DNA of 64,000 nt from Chelativorans sp. YIM 93263. GTDB taxonomy: Bacteria; Pseudomonadota; Alphaproteobacteria; Rhizobiales; Rhizobiaceae. Shown here piece after piece: positions 1 through 8,786 of the stretch. Under the pieces are notes generated by a model. That model did no database searches. It was given only the letters and a program-made list of their open reading frames with translations, and was not told where the DNA came from. A program made the translations under genes and the position numbers. Numbering within the stretch: position 1 is the stretch's first letter; every line of letters starts with the position of its first letter. The stretch is taken from the NCBI RefSeq assembly GCF_028767125.1, contig NZ_JAKCWP010000005.1, positions 1 to 64,000 of the forward strand, written 5' to 3'.

Positions 1-1
1 G

Positions 2-271
2 GACTGGACTTGCGTCCGCAAGGTAAAGGAGGGCGAAATCTGCATCGATCTGTTCGGCTTCCTGACCACAGAGCCGAACAGCATTGTTGCGCCCATTCAC
101 CCGAAGGCGATGCCTGTGGTCCTTACCGAGTCGGATGAGATCGAGACCTGGCTGACAGCGCCCTGGGAGGAAGCAAAGGCGCTGCAACGTCCCCTGCCCG
201 ACGATCGGCTGATGATCGTCGATGCACCGGCTGTGCCTGAAGAAGAGCCGGCGCAGGCAAACCTTTTCTGA
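2..271 (+). CDS. SOS-response-associated peptidase (SRAP, YedK/HMCES-like), C-terminal part
   Basis: The window opens inside this gene; only the last 89 residues are present. They read through a typical SRAP C-terminus: FGFLTTEPN, then APIHPKAMPVVL (residues about 30-41; the conserved His of the active site lies in this IHPKAMP stretch), then WLTAPWEEAKALQRPLPD. SRAP proteins cross-link to abasic sites in single-stranded DNA through an N-terminal Cys, which lies outside the window. The tail EEEPAQANLF is acidic. A second partial copy of the same C-terminus lies at 17617-17751. The family call is firm; whether the whole gene is intact cannot be seen. Confidence 0.85.
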   Translation, partial: DWTCVRKVKEGEICIDLFGFLTTEPNSIVAPIHPKAMPVVLTESDEIETWLTAPWEEAKALQRPLPDDRLMIVDAPAVPEEEPAQANLF

Positions 272-298
272 GCATTGCACCGGTCAGAAGGGTCGGTT

Positions 299-478
299 TC
301 AATGTCGGGGGCGTGCCCTGGTCTTCGACGGGACAGTTCGCAAACTTGTTCCTTTCTCTTTGCGGCAACGGGGGGCGTTTTCGGCGGCCAAGGTCGACTC
401 ACGGCCTGCCCTTTTCTGATCAACATACGCCTTGTTCTCCCGCTCAGCGGAACTCAGGAACTGTCGCCAATCGATCAT
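299..478 (-). CDS. small hypothetical protein, 59 aa
   Basis: A short frame starting MIDWRQFLSSAERENKAYV with GGAGAA a few bases before the ATG. It is charged and rich in Arg/Lys, and has no transmembrane segment or domain that I recognise. It could also be chance in a GC-rich interval between the SRAP gene and the next small gene. No function is proposed. Confidence 0.3.
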   Translation of the reverse strand: MIDWRQFLSSAERENKAYVDQKRAGRESTLAAENAPRCRKEKGTSLRTVPSKTRARPRH

Positions 479-757
479 GGGCAATTCTCCTTCGACAAAG
501 GAATGCGACGGAAGCAAGCCTGTTCCAAAATCCAATCAACTTAGAATAGCTTGTACGTCTGATGACACTCCGGTGTGTCAGGAACGATTCCCAGCATCCA
601 CTAATTAAGCCGCCGTAGAGTCTGATGTGCGAGGATGCCGTGTCCAAGTGGCGGCAAATCAGGGAGTGGCGGAAAAACACCTGCGCCATCCTCTTTCAAG
701 GGGATCCGCGAGGACCGATCTGCGGCCGAGTTCGGATCCACCCGGGAGAAATTGGCG

Positions 758-946
758 ATGAATGCGCGAAGGTACGAAAAGCGCCCTGCCCGCGAAGGGG
801 TCTGGCAGGTCGTTTACACCTCTACCGGCCAGATCGTTACGATGGACGGCAATCCACTCGATGGCCTCGATAAACGCGAAGCCATCGAAGTGATCGCCCT
901 TCTGGATGAAGGCGAGCTGGTGCCCGATCCCTCTGATGGGCCGTAA
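758..946 (+). CDS. small hypothetical protein, 62 aa
   Basis: The ATG at 758 (MNARRYEKRPAREGVWQVVY...) follows a GGGAGAA-like ribosome-binding site about 7 bases upstream; the frame stays open further upstream but the residues there look like shadow sequence. The protein has a compact WQVVYTSTGQIV segment and an acidic C-terminus (LLDEGELVPDPSD). It has no membrane segment. The composition looks like a genuine short soluble protein of the kind common in rhizobial accessory DNA. Function unknown. Confidence 0.5.
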   Translation: MNARRYEKRPAREGVWQVVYTSTGQIVTMDGNPLDGLDKREAIEVIALLDEGELVPDPSDGP

Positions 947-1086
947 AGGGCAGTGATCTCGTTCTGATCGCGCTTGAGTGTGGGGAATTTGACATTCCTT
1001 TCGGTAAGGTACACGCTCCCACACACTGAATTCGTGGGAGAGAGGATTCGTGGACCCTTGCGGCGGGTGGCACGATCCGGAAAACG

Positions 1087-1469
1087 ATGAAACAGTCCAA
1101 TGCAGCCTGGCGTACTCTTCTACCGGTTGTGCTGTCACTCACCCTGATATTGCGGCATTGGCCGACATGCGGATGTGGGTTGCGGTCAGTGATTTGAAGC
1201 GGCGCACATGCCCATCCGACAATTGCGGTGTCGTGGGGAAGTTCTTTTTCCAGGAATCTGTCTTTGTTTATGAGACTGAGAACGGATGGTCTCGGGTCTC
1301 CGCGTCCAAACCGGCCGGCTGCTACGCGGGCGAAGCTGCGTATGTCGAAACAGGGCGCTCGAACTGCACACGGGACAACGGCATCATCCAAGGTCAATTT
1401 TCCGAATGGGTGCAGTCGGAATTCCTAGCGGATGAAAAGCCTGACGCACCGCTGGACATGCATGGATAA
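1087..1469 (+). pseudogene. secreted SH3-like domain protein, probably frameshifted
   Basis: In one frame, 1087 onward gives a signal-peptide start (MKQSNAAWRTLLPVVLSLTL) that soon runs into a stop. In the next frame the sequence continues IAALADMRMWVAV, a perfect signal-peptidase end (ALA-D), then a bacterial SH3-like domain (CPSDNCGVVGKFFFQES, VFVYETENGWSRVS) with four conserved-looking Cys. Joining the two near 1143-1150 gives a periplasmic protein of about 127 residues. Alternatively, translation could begin at 1050 without a signal peptide, which I find less likely. SH3_3-type proteins bind cell-wall or protein partners; the partner here is unknown. Confidence 0.5.
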
Positions 1470-1735
1470 CTGCGCGCCGGCAGCGACACTCTGAGACACG
1501 AAGATTAGCAAAGTGCCCTTGTACGTTATCTGCTCCGCAGAGGGAGCAGAGTGCATCGAGCCGATGAACCTGGTATGCCGACACTAGGGCGTGGGCGCAG
1601 CACAACAGTGGCTTCGAGCAGGTCTATAATTCAAACTGAGACACCACCGGTAAGCCGTCAGCTTGCATTGATTGTCCTCTTCCAGAGAGAGAGTTCTGTC
1701 GCCCACAAAAAAGACGGTAAGACCAGTGGAGCGTT

Positions 1736-2419
1736 TTAAGGAGCGGCTTCGCCAAAGAATCGTGCCTTCGCTGCTTCAAAGAATCGTGCCTTGGCTGCAT
1801 CGTTGCCAGAAGTGACCGCTACAGAACGAGCTGCGTGAGGTTGATCCAAGCTGCCATTGCGTTTGTACAGCCTATCCCACGTTCGAATTTCACGCTTGCG
1901 AATCCACCGAATTCTAACCCTAGCAAGCGTCGGTATCCTTACGCGCAGCTTTGTCCGCCAGTTCAAACGCTTAGGGCCAAACCCGTCCACGAGCACAATC
2001 TCAAAATTTCCGTCCGGATCAGTTCTTCTGACAAGTAGGTTATTTGGATTCAGGTCGTAAACGAGGACTGCCTGCTTCTCTGCCCACGAAAGTACATCAA
2101 GGCATGTTCTTAGTGCTTTCTGCAGGGATATATTGTTATTTGCGATATGAAAGGCAATAGGTTGACTTGGCTCGCCATTAAAGTCAAAAATTCTCTCAAA
2201 CATAAGTCCTTTTCCATGAATAGTGTCCTCCCATCCAATAATTTTCGGAAAAAAAGGGGTATCTACGTGGCGAACTTTATTTAAATACCATTCCTCTATT
2301 TCGTTTCGGTCTGGCTTATCATCTATTTTCAAAACCTTTACAACAACGCCAGCATTATCTGGGTGGAGGTATACCCTTCTCTCAACGCCTTCCCCTATCA
2401 ATTCGGCAAGCTCTATCAT
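1736..2419 (-). CDS. YrbL-like protein (PhoP-regulated YrbL family, kinase-like fold)
   Basis: The protein starts MIELAELIGEGVERRVYLHP, a glycine-loop-like N-terminus of the YrbL family, followed by a VVVKVLK lysine strand (about 25-31). The catalytic-loop-like VLVYDLNPNNLLV (about 118-130) and metal-loop-like VLVDGFG (about 142-148) match the protein-kinase-like fold. The ATG at 2419 is preferred; an in-frame ATG at 2437 is possible. The interior (about 2040-2420) is clearly more AT-rich than its neighbours, suggesting transfer. The C-terminus is odd: AKARFFEA is repeated in tandem, from a directly repeated segment near 1747-1800. YrbL members sit near LPS or capsule genes in other bacteria. 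The biochemical role is unproven. Confidence 0.72.
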   Translation of the reverse strand: MIELAELIGEGVERRVYLHPDNAGVVVKVLKIDDKPDRNEIEEWYLNKVRHVDTPFFPKIIGWEDTIHGKGLMFERIFDFNGEPSQPIAFHIANNNISLQKALRTCLDVLSWAEKQAVLVYDLNPNNLLVRRTDPDGNFEIVLVDGFGPKRLNWRTKLRVRIPTLARVRIRWIRKREIRTWDRLYKRNGSLDQPHAARSVAVTSGNDAAKARFFEAAKARFFGEAAP

Positions 2420-2518
2420 ATGACACTCAGCAGCCATTGAACCTGCACTAAAGCTACCTCACAGGTTACACGCTGCCAACCGAAGTCGCCAATTTCTTCG
2501 ACTGGATGATCGACGATG

Positions 2519-2850
2519 TTACGGCGGCCTAATTGATCGATCGATGAAGTTGTCGAGGCGATCACGGATACCGCGCATGTCCTGCCCGATGTCGCCTATG
2601 GCTTTCATGATCTGGTCTGTTGATTCCCAGTGGCCCGCCTTGGAAACATATGCTTCAGCCACGTGCGCTGATACTGCGCCAGTTCCTCGCGCGCCGTGCT
2701 GGCAAGCGCCGCGGCTGCATCAGCCTTGATTTTGGCGTCATCGGTCTTCCGATAGGCTGATACTTTCGCCTCGTTCACCTTGCGCTCGATACGCCACCAG
2801 ATAGCAAATGCGGCGATAATTCGAGCATCGTGCCGTCATTGGACCAGTGC
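2519..2850 (-). pseudogene. remnant of phage lysis-cassette protein (holin/spanin-like)
   Basis: Two joined frames read a short hydrophobic start (IIAAFAIWWRIERK), an Ala/Lys/Glu-rich coiled-coil-like middle (AKIKADAAAALASTAREEL) and, after a shift near 2650, an end STDQIMKAIGDIGQDMRGI to a stop at 2519. A membrane anchor followed by a helical stalk, directly after an endolysin remnant, is what a small phage lysis protein looks like. The identity is inferred from layout only. The break makes it non-functional as read. Confidence 0.45.
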
Positions 2851-3272
2851 CATCGAAGAACAGGTCGCGTTCCTTCTTGCGCCTGCCTTCGATCTGGGGC
2901 GGCCTGCGCCAGTCCATGAAGGTCTTACGCGCGCGCGCAATATCGCCAGCCTTGAAGTGCTTGACCCCGACGCCCGCTTGATGGAGCCCGTATTCCAGTG
3001 GAACGAAACCGCCGCGGCGAACTGCGCATTGTGAGCGGGTGATCCTTGAAAACCTCGCGCACCTGCTCCGCATAGTTCGTCAGCGCCCACACATAGATGT
3101 CCATGCAGTGCTGGACCGACTGCGGCTCGCGGATATAGCGCTCGACGCGGTGTCCGGTGGCGTTCGTCATGCCGACGCACCAGGTCAGAACACCGGCGCT
3201 GTCCTTGTATGTCTGGCTCACAAGCGCCTCATGCGCGGCGACTTCCATCGCCACGTCGCAATTGACGCGCAT
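2850..3272 (-). pseudogene. phage endolysin (lysozyme/muramidase-like), frameshifted
   Basis: The frame starting at 3272 reads MRVNCDVAMEVAAHEALVSQ, then YKDSAGVLTWCVGMTNATGH, the E-x(8)-D/T catalytic arrangement of phage-type lysozymes (Glu in HEALVSQTYKD). It then jumps frame near 3030 to AQFAAAVSFHWNTGSIKRAS, and again near 2970 to KHFKAGDIARARKTFMDWRR and the KKERDLFFDG end. All three blocks are in the right order for one roughly 150-residue enzyme, so at least two indels have broken it. It is part of the degenerate prophage whose head genes lie at 6-8.7 kb on the same strand. Confidence 0.72.
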
Positions 3273-3399
3273 AGCGTTTCCTCTTGATTTTCGCGTTAGG
3301 TCAAAGGCTCAGCGCCCGCGGAAGCATTGGCTCCGCCGATTGCTTAGATAATCGTATTGAGATTAGATCGCGCGGGGACGAGGAACGCCGGGGGCACAG

Positions 3400-4275
3400 A
3401 TGCAAATTCGAGATGGAGTGTTAGCTCGAGTATTATCTGGTGCTTCCATTGTAATGCGCTATTACCGGAAACATAGTCGTATCCCGAATCTCACAACACC
3501 CAACACCTTCAGCGAAAAGGTATGTGCCGCAAAGCTAAGATGGCGCGACCCCCGCCTCTCTCATTTTGTTGATAAGGTCGCCGCCAAAGATATCGTCAGG
3601 CGCGTCCTTGGCGAAGAGTGGGTAATCCCGACGCTCTATAGTGGACCATCCCTACCCCCGTTGCATGAAAGAGACTGGCCCCTCCCCTTTGTGATCAAGG
3701 CAAATCATGGGAGCGGCTGGAATCTGTTCATTCGATCAGAAGCGGAATGCGACTGGGGCAGCATTGAAGCGCAATCAGCCTCCTGGCTGCGACGCAAATA
3801 TGGGCGGTACTCAGGCGAAACGCCGTATAGTTATGTGGACCCGCAAATCCTGATAGAGCCCTTAATCGAAGATAACCCCAACGATTACAAGATCTTCGTT
3901 TTTGGTGGAAAAGCCGAATATATACAGGTGGATACGGATCGCTTCTCGGTTCACCGACGGACCTTTTTTGACCGGCAGTGGAATAGACAGGCATTCGAAT
4001 TTCGCTACCCGCTCGACGATCGTGAGATACCGGCACCAGTTCATCTAACGAAAATGTTGAACGCTGCAGAGGAGCTGGCCAGGGGCTTCCCTTTCGTCAG
4101 GGTCGATTTTTATGAGGTCGGTTCCCACCCATATTTCGGGGAGATAACCCTCTTCCCTGAAAGCGGTGATGTGCGCTTCACTCCCCATGCCGTCGAGCAA
4201 CACATGGGAGATCTGTGGCCGGACCATCCGGACGGCGCTCCTTGTCCGGCAGTTGTGGCACTAAACAAAGTTTAG
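3400..4275 (+). CDS. TupA-like ATP-grasp protein (polysaccharide biosynthesis type)
   Basis: A 291-residue protein of the TupA-like ATP-grasp family. Visible features are an N-terminal NTFSEKVCAAKLRW block (about 36-49), the nucleotide-binding KANHGSGWN (about 99-107), YKIFVFGGKAEYIQV (about 163-177) and the C-terminal RVDFYEVG...GEITLFPESG metal/ATP region (about 236-256). Family members are found in exopolysaccharide, capsule and teichuronopeptide clusters, where they are thought to ligate an acidic residue or amino acid to a glycan. Here it stands alone next to a YrbL-like gene, so a surface-polysaccharide role is an inference. Confidence 0.82.
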   Translation: MQIRDGVLARVLSGASIVMRYYRKHSRIPNLTTPNTFSEKVCAAKLRWRDPRLSHFVDKVAAKDIVRRVLGEEWVIPTLYSGPSLPPLHERDWPLPFVIKANHGSGWNLFIRSEAECDWGSIEAQSASWLRRKYGRYSGETPYSYVDPQILIEPLIEDNPNDYKIFVFGGKAEYIQVDTDRFSVHRRTFFDRQWNRQAFEFRYPLDDREIPAPVHLTKMLNAAEELARGFPFVRVDFYEVGSHPYFGEITLFPESGDVRFTPHAVEQHMGDLWPDHPDGAPCPAVVALNKV

Positions 4276-4784
4276 GCTCTTGGCCGGCGTTTAATACAGC
4301 CTTGCCTCGCGAGATCGCGCCCGGCGCCTTGGGTTCTCTGGTGATTTGCTTCAGGCTATCGATGCTATCCCTCATCCTCGCCGGCGGTCCTCAACAGAGC
4401 TGATATTCTAAAAATAGATACCCGCCGCCCCTTGGTGAAGCGGTGGGCAAGCCACTGCCCGAGTGCGGAACAAAAGAGCGCATCGCGGTGTTTTGACCCG
4501 CAAAGCACCAGCGGCGAGCGGGTGTCTACTATACTAGTGACGTGTCCTATCGGCGCCCGCTCGCTGCGCACATGCAAGCGGAACAAACTCGGGCAAAACG
4601 GATTCTACACCTGAGAACGGTAGTAGGGGCGCGCCTCCATATGCACCCCGCAGACCGGCCCGGCTTCCGCCCTCCATAGCCGGGCCGGTTCTTCTGTAGC
4701 TCGCTCCAGCTCGGCAGTTTCGAATTCTTGCGATAGCCCCGTGGCCGGTATCTGACTATCATGCCTCTCGAAGGAGGATGTGAC
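4276..4784. other. intergenic stretch without recognised gene
   Basis: About 500 bases between the ATP-grasp gene and the next small gene. No frame on either strand gives a protein I recognise. The only structure seen is the GC-rich hairpin at 4654-4689, listed separately. Confidence 0.5.
4654..4689 (+). terminator. GC-rich hairpin, terminator-like
   Basis: Perfect 12-bp arms ACCGGCCCGGCT (4654-4665) and AGCCGGGCCGGT (4678-4689) with a 12-base loop, followed by TCTTCTGT. It could end transcripts from the left on the + strand. The T-tract is weak, so the call is tentative. Confidence 0.45.
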
Positions 4785-4967
4785 GTGACGGACGAGAAGG
4801 TCGAACGCGCAGCAAAGGCGCTGTACGAAGCCGAGCCGGGGCACGACTGGACGGAAGCAGATGTGTCGACCAGGCAATACTGGCGTACAGTCGTTCGGAT
4901 GGCCGGGCTAGACGAAGCTCCTGAGGCGCCGTTACCTCCAAATCTGCCGGGTGTGACGTTCCACTGA
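4785..4967 (+). CDS. small hypothetical protein, 60 aa
   Basis: A GTG start is chosen because a strong ribosome-binding site AAGGAGG (4771-4777) lies seven bases upstream. The protein reads MTDEKVERAAKALYEAEPGH then DWTEADVSTRQYWRTVVRMA and a Pro-rich tail. It is acidic and probably helical, and resembles the short soluble proteins often annotated as hypothetical in Rhizobiales. No partner gene is evident. Confidence 0.6.
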   Translation: MTDEKVERAAKALYEAEPGHDWTEADVSTRQYWRTVVRMAGLDEAPEAPLPPNLPGVTFH

Positions 4968-5193
4968 GGCACAGCGATCGCCATCTCGGTGCTGCTCCTG
5001 ACGACCATCATAGCTACCGCAATGATGGCACCAGACACCTCCTCCTCCAGTGCGTCGAGGGAAACGCTTCGACGCCAGGTTGCAAGTGTGCTATGGTTCG
5101 TAAATCGCTGGGCAGTAAAAGACGACCAGCGATTGAGAGTTCGTTCGATCCGCGAGAAGATTTGAGTACTCCCGTCCAGTTTGGAGTAGCGGC

Positions 5194-5388
5194 ATGTCTT
5201 CAGCAGATATCAAATCCCCTCAAAGCGACCCGCAGGACGCTCAACCAAGCCTCGAAGAGACCGGTGAAAGCGCGCGGAAAGTCGAAGAAGTACTCGATTC
5301 CGGGCGAGGCTTGACCATTTGGTCGGTCACGGTGGTGAGCATCATCATCACCTCGATCCTCTTTGTGATCGCGACATACTTTTGGTGA
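5194..5388 (+). CDS. small single-pass membrane protein, 64 aa
   Basis: The first 38 residues are polar and acidic (SSADIKSPQSDPQDAQP, then EETGESARKVEEVLDSG). They are followed by one clear membrane helix (TIWSVTVVSIIITSILFVIA) that ends the protein with TYFW. The layout suggests a cytoplasmic tail and a C-terminal anchor. I do not recognise the family. Confidence 0.5.
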   Translation: MSSADIKSPQSDPQDAQPSLEETGESARKVEEVLDSGRGLTIWSVTVVSIIITSILFVIATYFW

Positions 5389-5558
5389 CCTCACCAACCC
5401 GGCCGCCCCCCGAAGCAGGGGGGAACGCCAATGCGGCCTCGCGTTTGCATCTACACCAACGGCGCATTTGCTCATTCTATCTCACGCGCAGCGCTGGCGA
5501 TCAGAGATTTCACCTGGGCATGGATTTGCGGTTCCAGTGTGACTGGTCGGCTGCGGCT

Positions 5559-5906
5559 TCATGCTCCACCAGCCGTCCCGCGCTCAGGGCTTGCATCAAT
5601 CATTTCCACTACCGCCTCTGCAACCCGACCGCTCGGGGTCGGCTTCGCAAAATATAGATCGAAAAGGTGCTTGTGCTTGTCGGCTGGCTTTAGATGAGCC
5701 GATATCACGACAACCCTCACTCCCGATCGCTCCTCTTTTACGGTCCGCGCCACATCGAAACCATCGTGATCGCCAGGCATCGATAAATCCGTCACGACAA
5801 TGTCTATGCGAACAGTGGACCTCAGAACGTCGATTGCCTCATCGGCGCTCCCGGCCTCTATCACCTGGCACCCCCGCTGACTGAGTTCTGCCTCAACTTT
5901 CTCGGT
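5559..5906 (-). pseudogene. truncated response-regulator receiver domain
   Basis: The readable part holds AELSQRGCQVIEAGSADEAI, the phospho-acceptor strand DIVVTDLSMPG (the Asp in VVTD) and VRVVVISAH, with a PxP-type KPTPSGRV loop near the end. That is a CheY-like fold missing its first beta strand and the acidic pair that binds magnesium. Upstream of about 5906 the sequence no longer resembles a receiver and soon reaches a stop. It is therefore a 5'-truncated copy, and cannot work as a normal phosphoacceptor. Confidence 0.65.
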
Positions 5907-6062
5907 AGGTCGATCACCCAGGCCGAACTTGGGGCTCCCTCCTCAGATATCAGTTCCCTCTGCGAGGGTCAGCGCATCTCCTATGTCCACTCCAAGATTA
6001 CGTTACAGTGTTCTCGATTTTGGCCAAGCAGGATTTGCATTGCTCGAAGGTTGCCGGTCCCC

Positions 6063-6376
6063 TTATAGGGCTGCGGTGGCTCCGTCGAACCAGACGAGAT
6101 CGGAGGCGCGAACCTCGGCATCCCGCTGAATGATCGTGCGTTCATCGCCGGCCTTACCGCCCTCATAGAAGTCGCCGGCGACATTCTCGGTGCCATTGGA
6201 ATTGTCGGGGTTATAGCTGGCATAGGCCCCGGTCGCGGTGACGATTCCGACGAGAGTGCTGGGTTCAAGCGTACCGGTCACGCTGGCATCCAGAACGCCG
6301 GAACCCGGCTGCGAAAGCCGTTGGCCTCTGATACGAGGAAATTGGCCGTGCGCTTGCCTTCGGTAAGAGTTGCCAT
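6063..6376 (-). pseudogene. phage head decoration protein (lambda gpD-like), frameshifted
   Basis: The first frame reads MATLTEGKRTANFLVSEANG, the typical N-terminus of Caudovirales decoration proteins. After a shift near 6300 the second frame continues VTGTLEPSTLVGIVTATGAY and ends RDAEVRASDLVWFDGATAA, the typical C-terminus of this family. It starts three bases after the DUF2213 gene stop, which matches the usual scaffold-decoration-capsid order. The major capsid gene that should follow is missing. Confidence 0.72.
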
Positions 6377-6379
6377 GGA

Positions 6380-7464
6380 TTAGGCCTCCTTCTTGATCTG
6401 GACACCGGCAGACGCGGACACGCTGTCGTTCCACGCTCTGGCCCCGTCATTGGACTGAATGCTGCCCGTGGAGCGCAGCGGATCGGACTTGCCGCCCTTT
6501 TCCGCTTCCTCCGTGATCAGGTCGAAAGTCGCGTCGATGTAGACCTCGGTTTGTCCTTCACGGCGTCCTCCCCGCGCTTGGCCACGACGACGGCCTTGCG
6601 GATATCGTGATCGGATACGCCTTCGGTCATAACATCGACGGCGATCTTCTTGGCCTTGGTCACAAGGCTGGCACGGTCCTGCCCCCTGACGTCGAGCGCC
6701 TTGTCGTCAAGAACCTTTTTCTTCAGGTCCTCGATCTCGGCTTCCTTCTTCGCCAGATCCTTGTCCTTCGCGTCGAGCGCTTTCTTGTGAGCCGTTTCGG
6801 CTTTGGAAAGCTTCGTCTGGGCGTCCGCGACGTCCTTCTGAAGCTTGTCGATTACCTGGGCGCCGGCGTCGGTGGTCTCAACCGACAGGTCGTCGACCAG
6901 CACAGTACGGAGTTTATCGGTCATAGACCGGGTTCCTTTCTCGATTTCATCACCGATTTCAGTTGAGAACCGCCCCTCGCCATGGTGACGACGGCGAGGT
7001 GGTTCATTCGGAGATTCTTCTGGATGGCGTCGTAATCGTCGCCGTCGGGCGTCGTGCCGCTGTCGAAATGAGCTCGGCGGAATAGCCCATGGAGAGCTCT
7101 CGTTTGCCATTTTCAACCGCATCAATGGCCTTCGAACCCATCAGGACTAGCGGGACGCGGACGAACTCGCCGTCGCGGACCACATCACCGCCGGTCTGCC
7201 CGATGGCGTAATCTTTCCAGTTGTCCGCGGTGACCACCTGATCGGGATGGTCAAGCGTAACAGGCCGGTGGGCGTAGGTATTGAAAGAGTCGGTGCTGAA
7301 AACCTCGGTTCCAGGTCGATAAACACGCACCTGGGACGGTCTGGCTTTCCGACCTCCCAGCCAGCGTAAACCTGAATGCCCGTCCGAGCTACGCGGGCGT
7401 CGGCCACAAGGTATCCGTCGCTGGTTCGGCGCAAGCCGTCCAATGTTATCTTGTCCACAAACAT
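6380..7464 (-). pseudogene. phage DUF2213 prohead/scaffold protein, multiply frameshifted
   Basis: Blocks in successive frames form one phage DUF2213 protein. They are MFVDKITLDGLRRTSDGYLV (from 7464); then YAHRPVTLDHPDQVV and GKRELSMGYSAEL; then RMNHLAVVTMARG; then a coiled-coil scaffold domain (KLQKDVADAQTKLSKAETA, about 6800-6870) with DHDIRKAVVVAK; and finally YIDATFDLITEEAEKGG ending KKEA at 6380. At least three frame changes are needed. DUF2213 proteins combine a prohead-protease-like N-terminus with a scaffold-like C-terminus. The stretch from about 6926 (MTDKLRTVLVDDLS) may still be translated on its own. Confidence 0.72.
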
Positions 7465-7572
7465 GATGGAGCCCTAGCTGAGGTTATGGTCGTGATGACC
7501 CCGCTCGAAACAAGTCGGGAACGTTTTCGTCCTTGGCCGATTGTGGGTGTCAGTTCACCATGGAGACCGAAG

Positions 7573-8079
7573 ATGACTGATCCCAGAGATCACCTGCTGT
7601 CCTGGTTAAAGGATGCACACGCGGCCGAAGAGCAGGCCGTCACCATGCTCAGCAAATTGGCAGGGCGTATCGAAAACTACCCCGAACTGAAAGCGCGTAT
7701 TGAACAGCATGTGGACGAGACCCGGCGGCAGAGCACGCGTGTCGAGGAGTGCCTTGTAAAACTGGGTTCGGATTCCTCGGCGCTGAAGGATGCTGGCACG
7801 AAGCTTATGGGTCTGGGCCAAGGTCTGAGCGGTATCTTCACCAGCGATGAGGTCGCCAAGGGGGTCCTTGCCAGCTATGCCTTCGAGCATATGGAGATTG
7901 CCAGCTACCGCATGCTGATTGCAGCCGCCAAGCAGGTCGGCGAACCGGAAGTCCAGCGCGTCTGCGAGGAAATTCTGCAGGAAGAAGTGGCCATGGCGAA
8001 GTGGCTAGAGGATAATCTGGACAGCATCACGCAGAAGTTCTTCGCCCGGGAGGCAACCGAGGCGACCGCGAAACATTAG
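7573..8079 (+). CDS. DUF892 ferritin-like protein (YciE/YciF type)
   Basis: A 168-residue all-helical protein. The start MTDPRDHLLSWLKDAHAAEE at 7573 is preferred over an upstream frame extension because GGAG lies about 8 bases before it. Iron-ligand-type residues are visible in the AAEEQ, EQHVDETRRQ, AFEHMEIASY and EEILQEEVAMA helices. YciF-like proteins are ferritin-fold stress proteins. The gene is intact and points opposite to the broken phage genes on each side (DUF2213 and portal), so it was inserted into, or outlived, the prophage. Its physiological ligand is unknown. Confidence 0.85.
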   Translation: MTDPRDHLLSWLKDAHAAEEQAVTMLSKLAGRIENYPELKARIEQHVDETRRQSTRVEECLVKLGSDSSALKDAGTKLMGLGQGLSGIFTSDEVAKGVLASYAFEHMEIASYRMLIAAAKQVGEPEVQRVCEEILQEEVAMAKWLEDNLDSITQKFFAREATEATAKH

Positions 8080-8221
8080 GTAGCAACCGTCTGCAGAATG
8101 CTGGTCGTTTAAGCGCCGCCAGTGGCGTCCGGCATTGGCAACGAACGAGCCAGCTTTCAAGCCAACGACATACCGATGGAACGCGTCTTAAATCCGGCAT
8201 GGCACCGTGCCCGGCGTGGAA

Positions 8222-8740
8222 TCATGCATCTTTCCTGCCGGCGCGGGATCGTGCCGCCCGCAGATCAACTTCATCCTCTTCCTGCTCGGCAAGGCTGCCG
8301 TATTTTTCAATAGCCGTGTCCAGCCCGGCAGCGAGCCGTCCTCGGAGAGCGTGTTGACGAGCGTATCGGACAGTGCCTCGATCGGCATGAGCGGCTGTTC
8401 CTGCCCCTTGCCAGTCAACGTCCGGGCCGCATCTGCTTTGGCCTTGAAGATTTCAGCCTTATCCTTATGGCTTATCTGCCATAGAGCCGGAGCAAACCAC
8501 AGATCGTCAGGATACTGGCCAAGGGCCGAACGCACCGTGAAGGCAAACAGGCGCTCCAGCGGGGACGCAGGGTCAGTTCCTGCTCGGCGCCGATGCGCTG
8601 ATAATATTTCTTTTCGTCACCCTCGCCCGTTGCATTCGTGCCCTGCGGCGTGCGCTTGTCTGGCTGGAGCGCCTGCGGACGGCCGCCATTGCTAACCGCA
8701 CCAGCCTTCTTTTTACTGCTGGTCAAGAAACCTGTCCTCG
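8222..8740 (-). pseudogene. phage portal protein (DUF1073/gp6-like) C-terminal remnant
   Basis: One frame gives EGDEKKYYQRIGAEQELTLR. After a shift near 8570 the next reads VRSALGQYPDDLWFAPALWQ, then KAEIFKAKADAARTL, then PIEALSDTLVNTLSEDGSLP. A last shift leads to EEDEVDLRAARSRAGRKDA and the stop at 8222. This is the C-terminal part of DUF1073-type portal proteins. The N-terminal portal core is gone, cut off where the DUF6602 gene begins. Together with the DUF2213 and decoration genes it fixes the order of the lost phage head module. Confidence 0.68.
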
Positions 8741-8786
8741 GAGAAGATGGGGCCAGCAAGAAATCTTTAGTGCGGGGGAACAATCT

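Noticed and set aside
638-680. Possible tRNA-derived attachment site at the 30-base repeat
   Set aside because: No cloverleaf can be drawn around either copy and no integrase gene is present.
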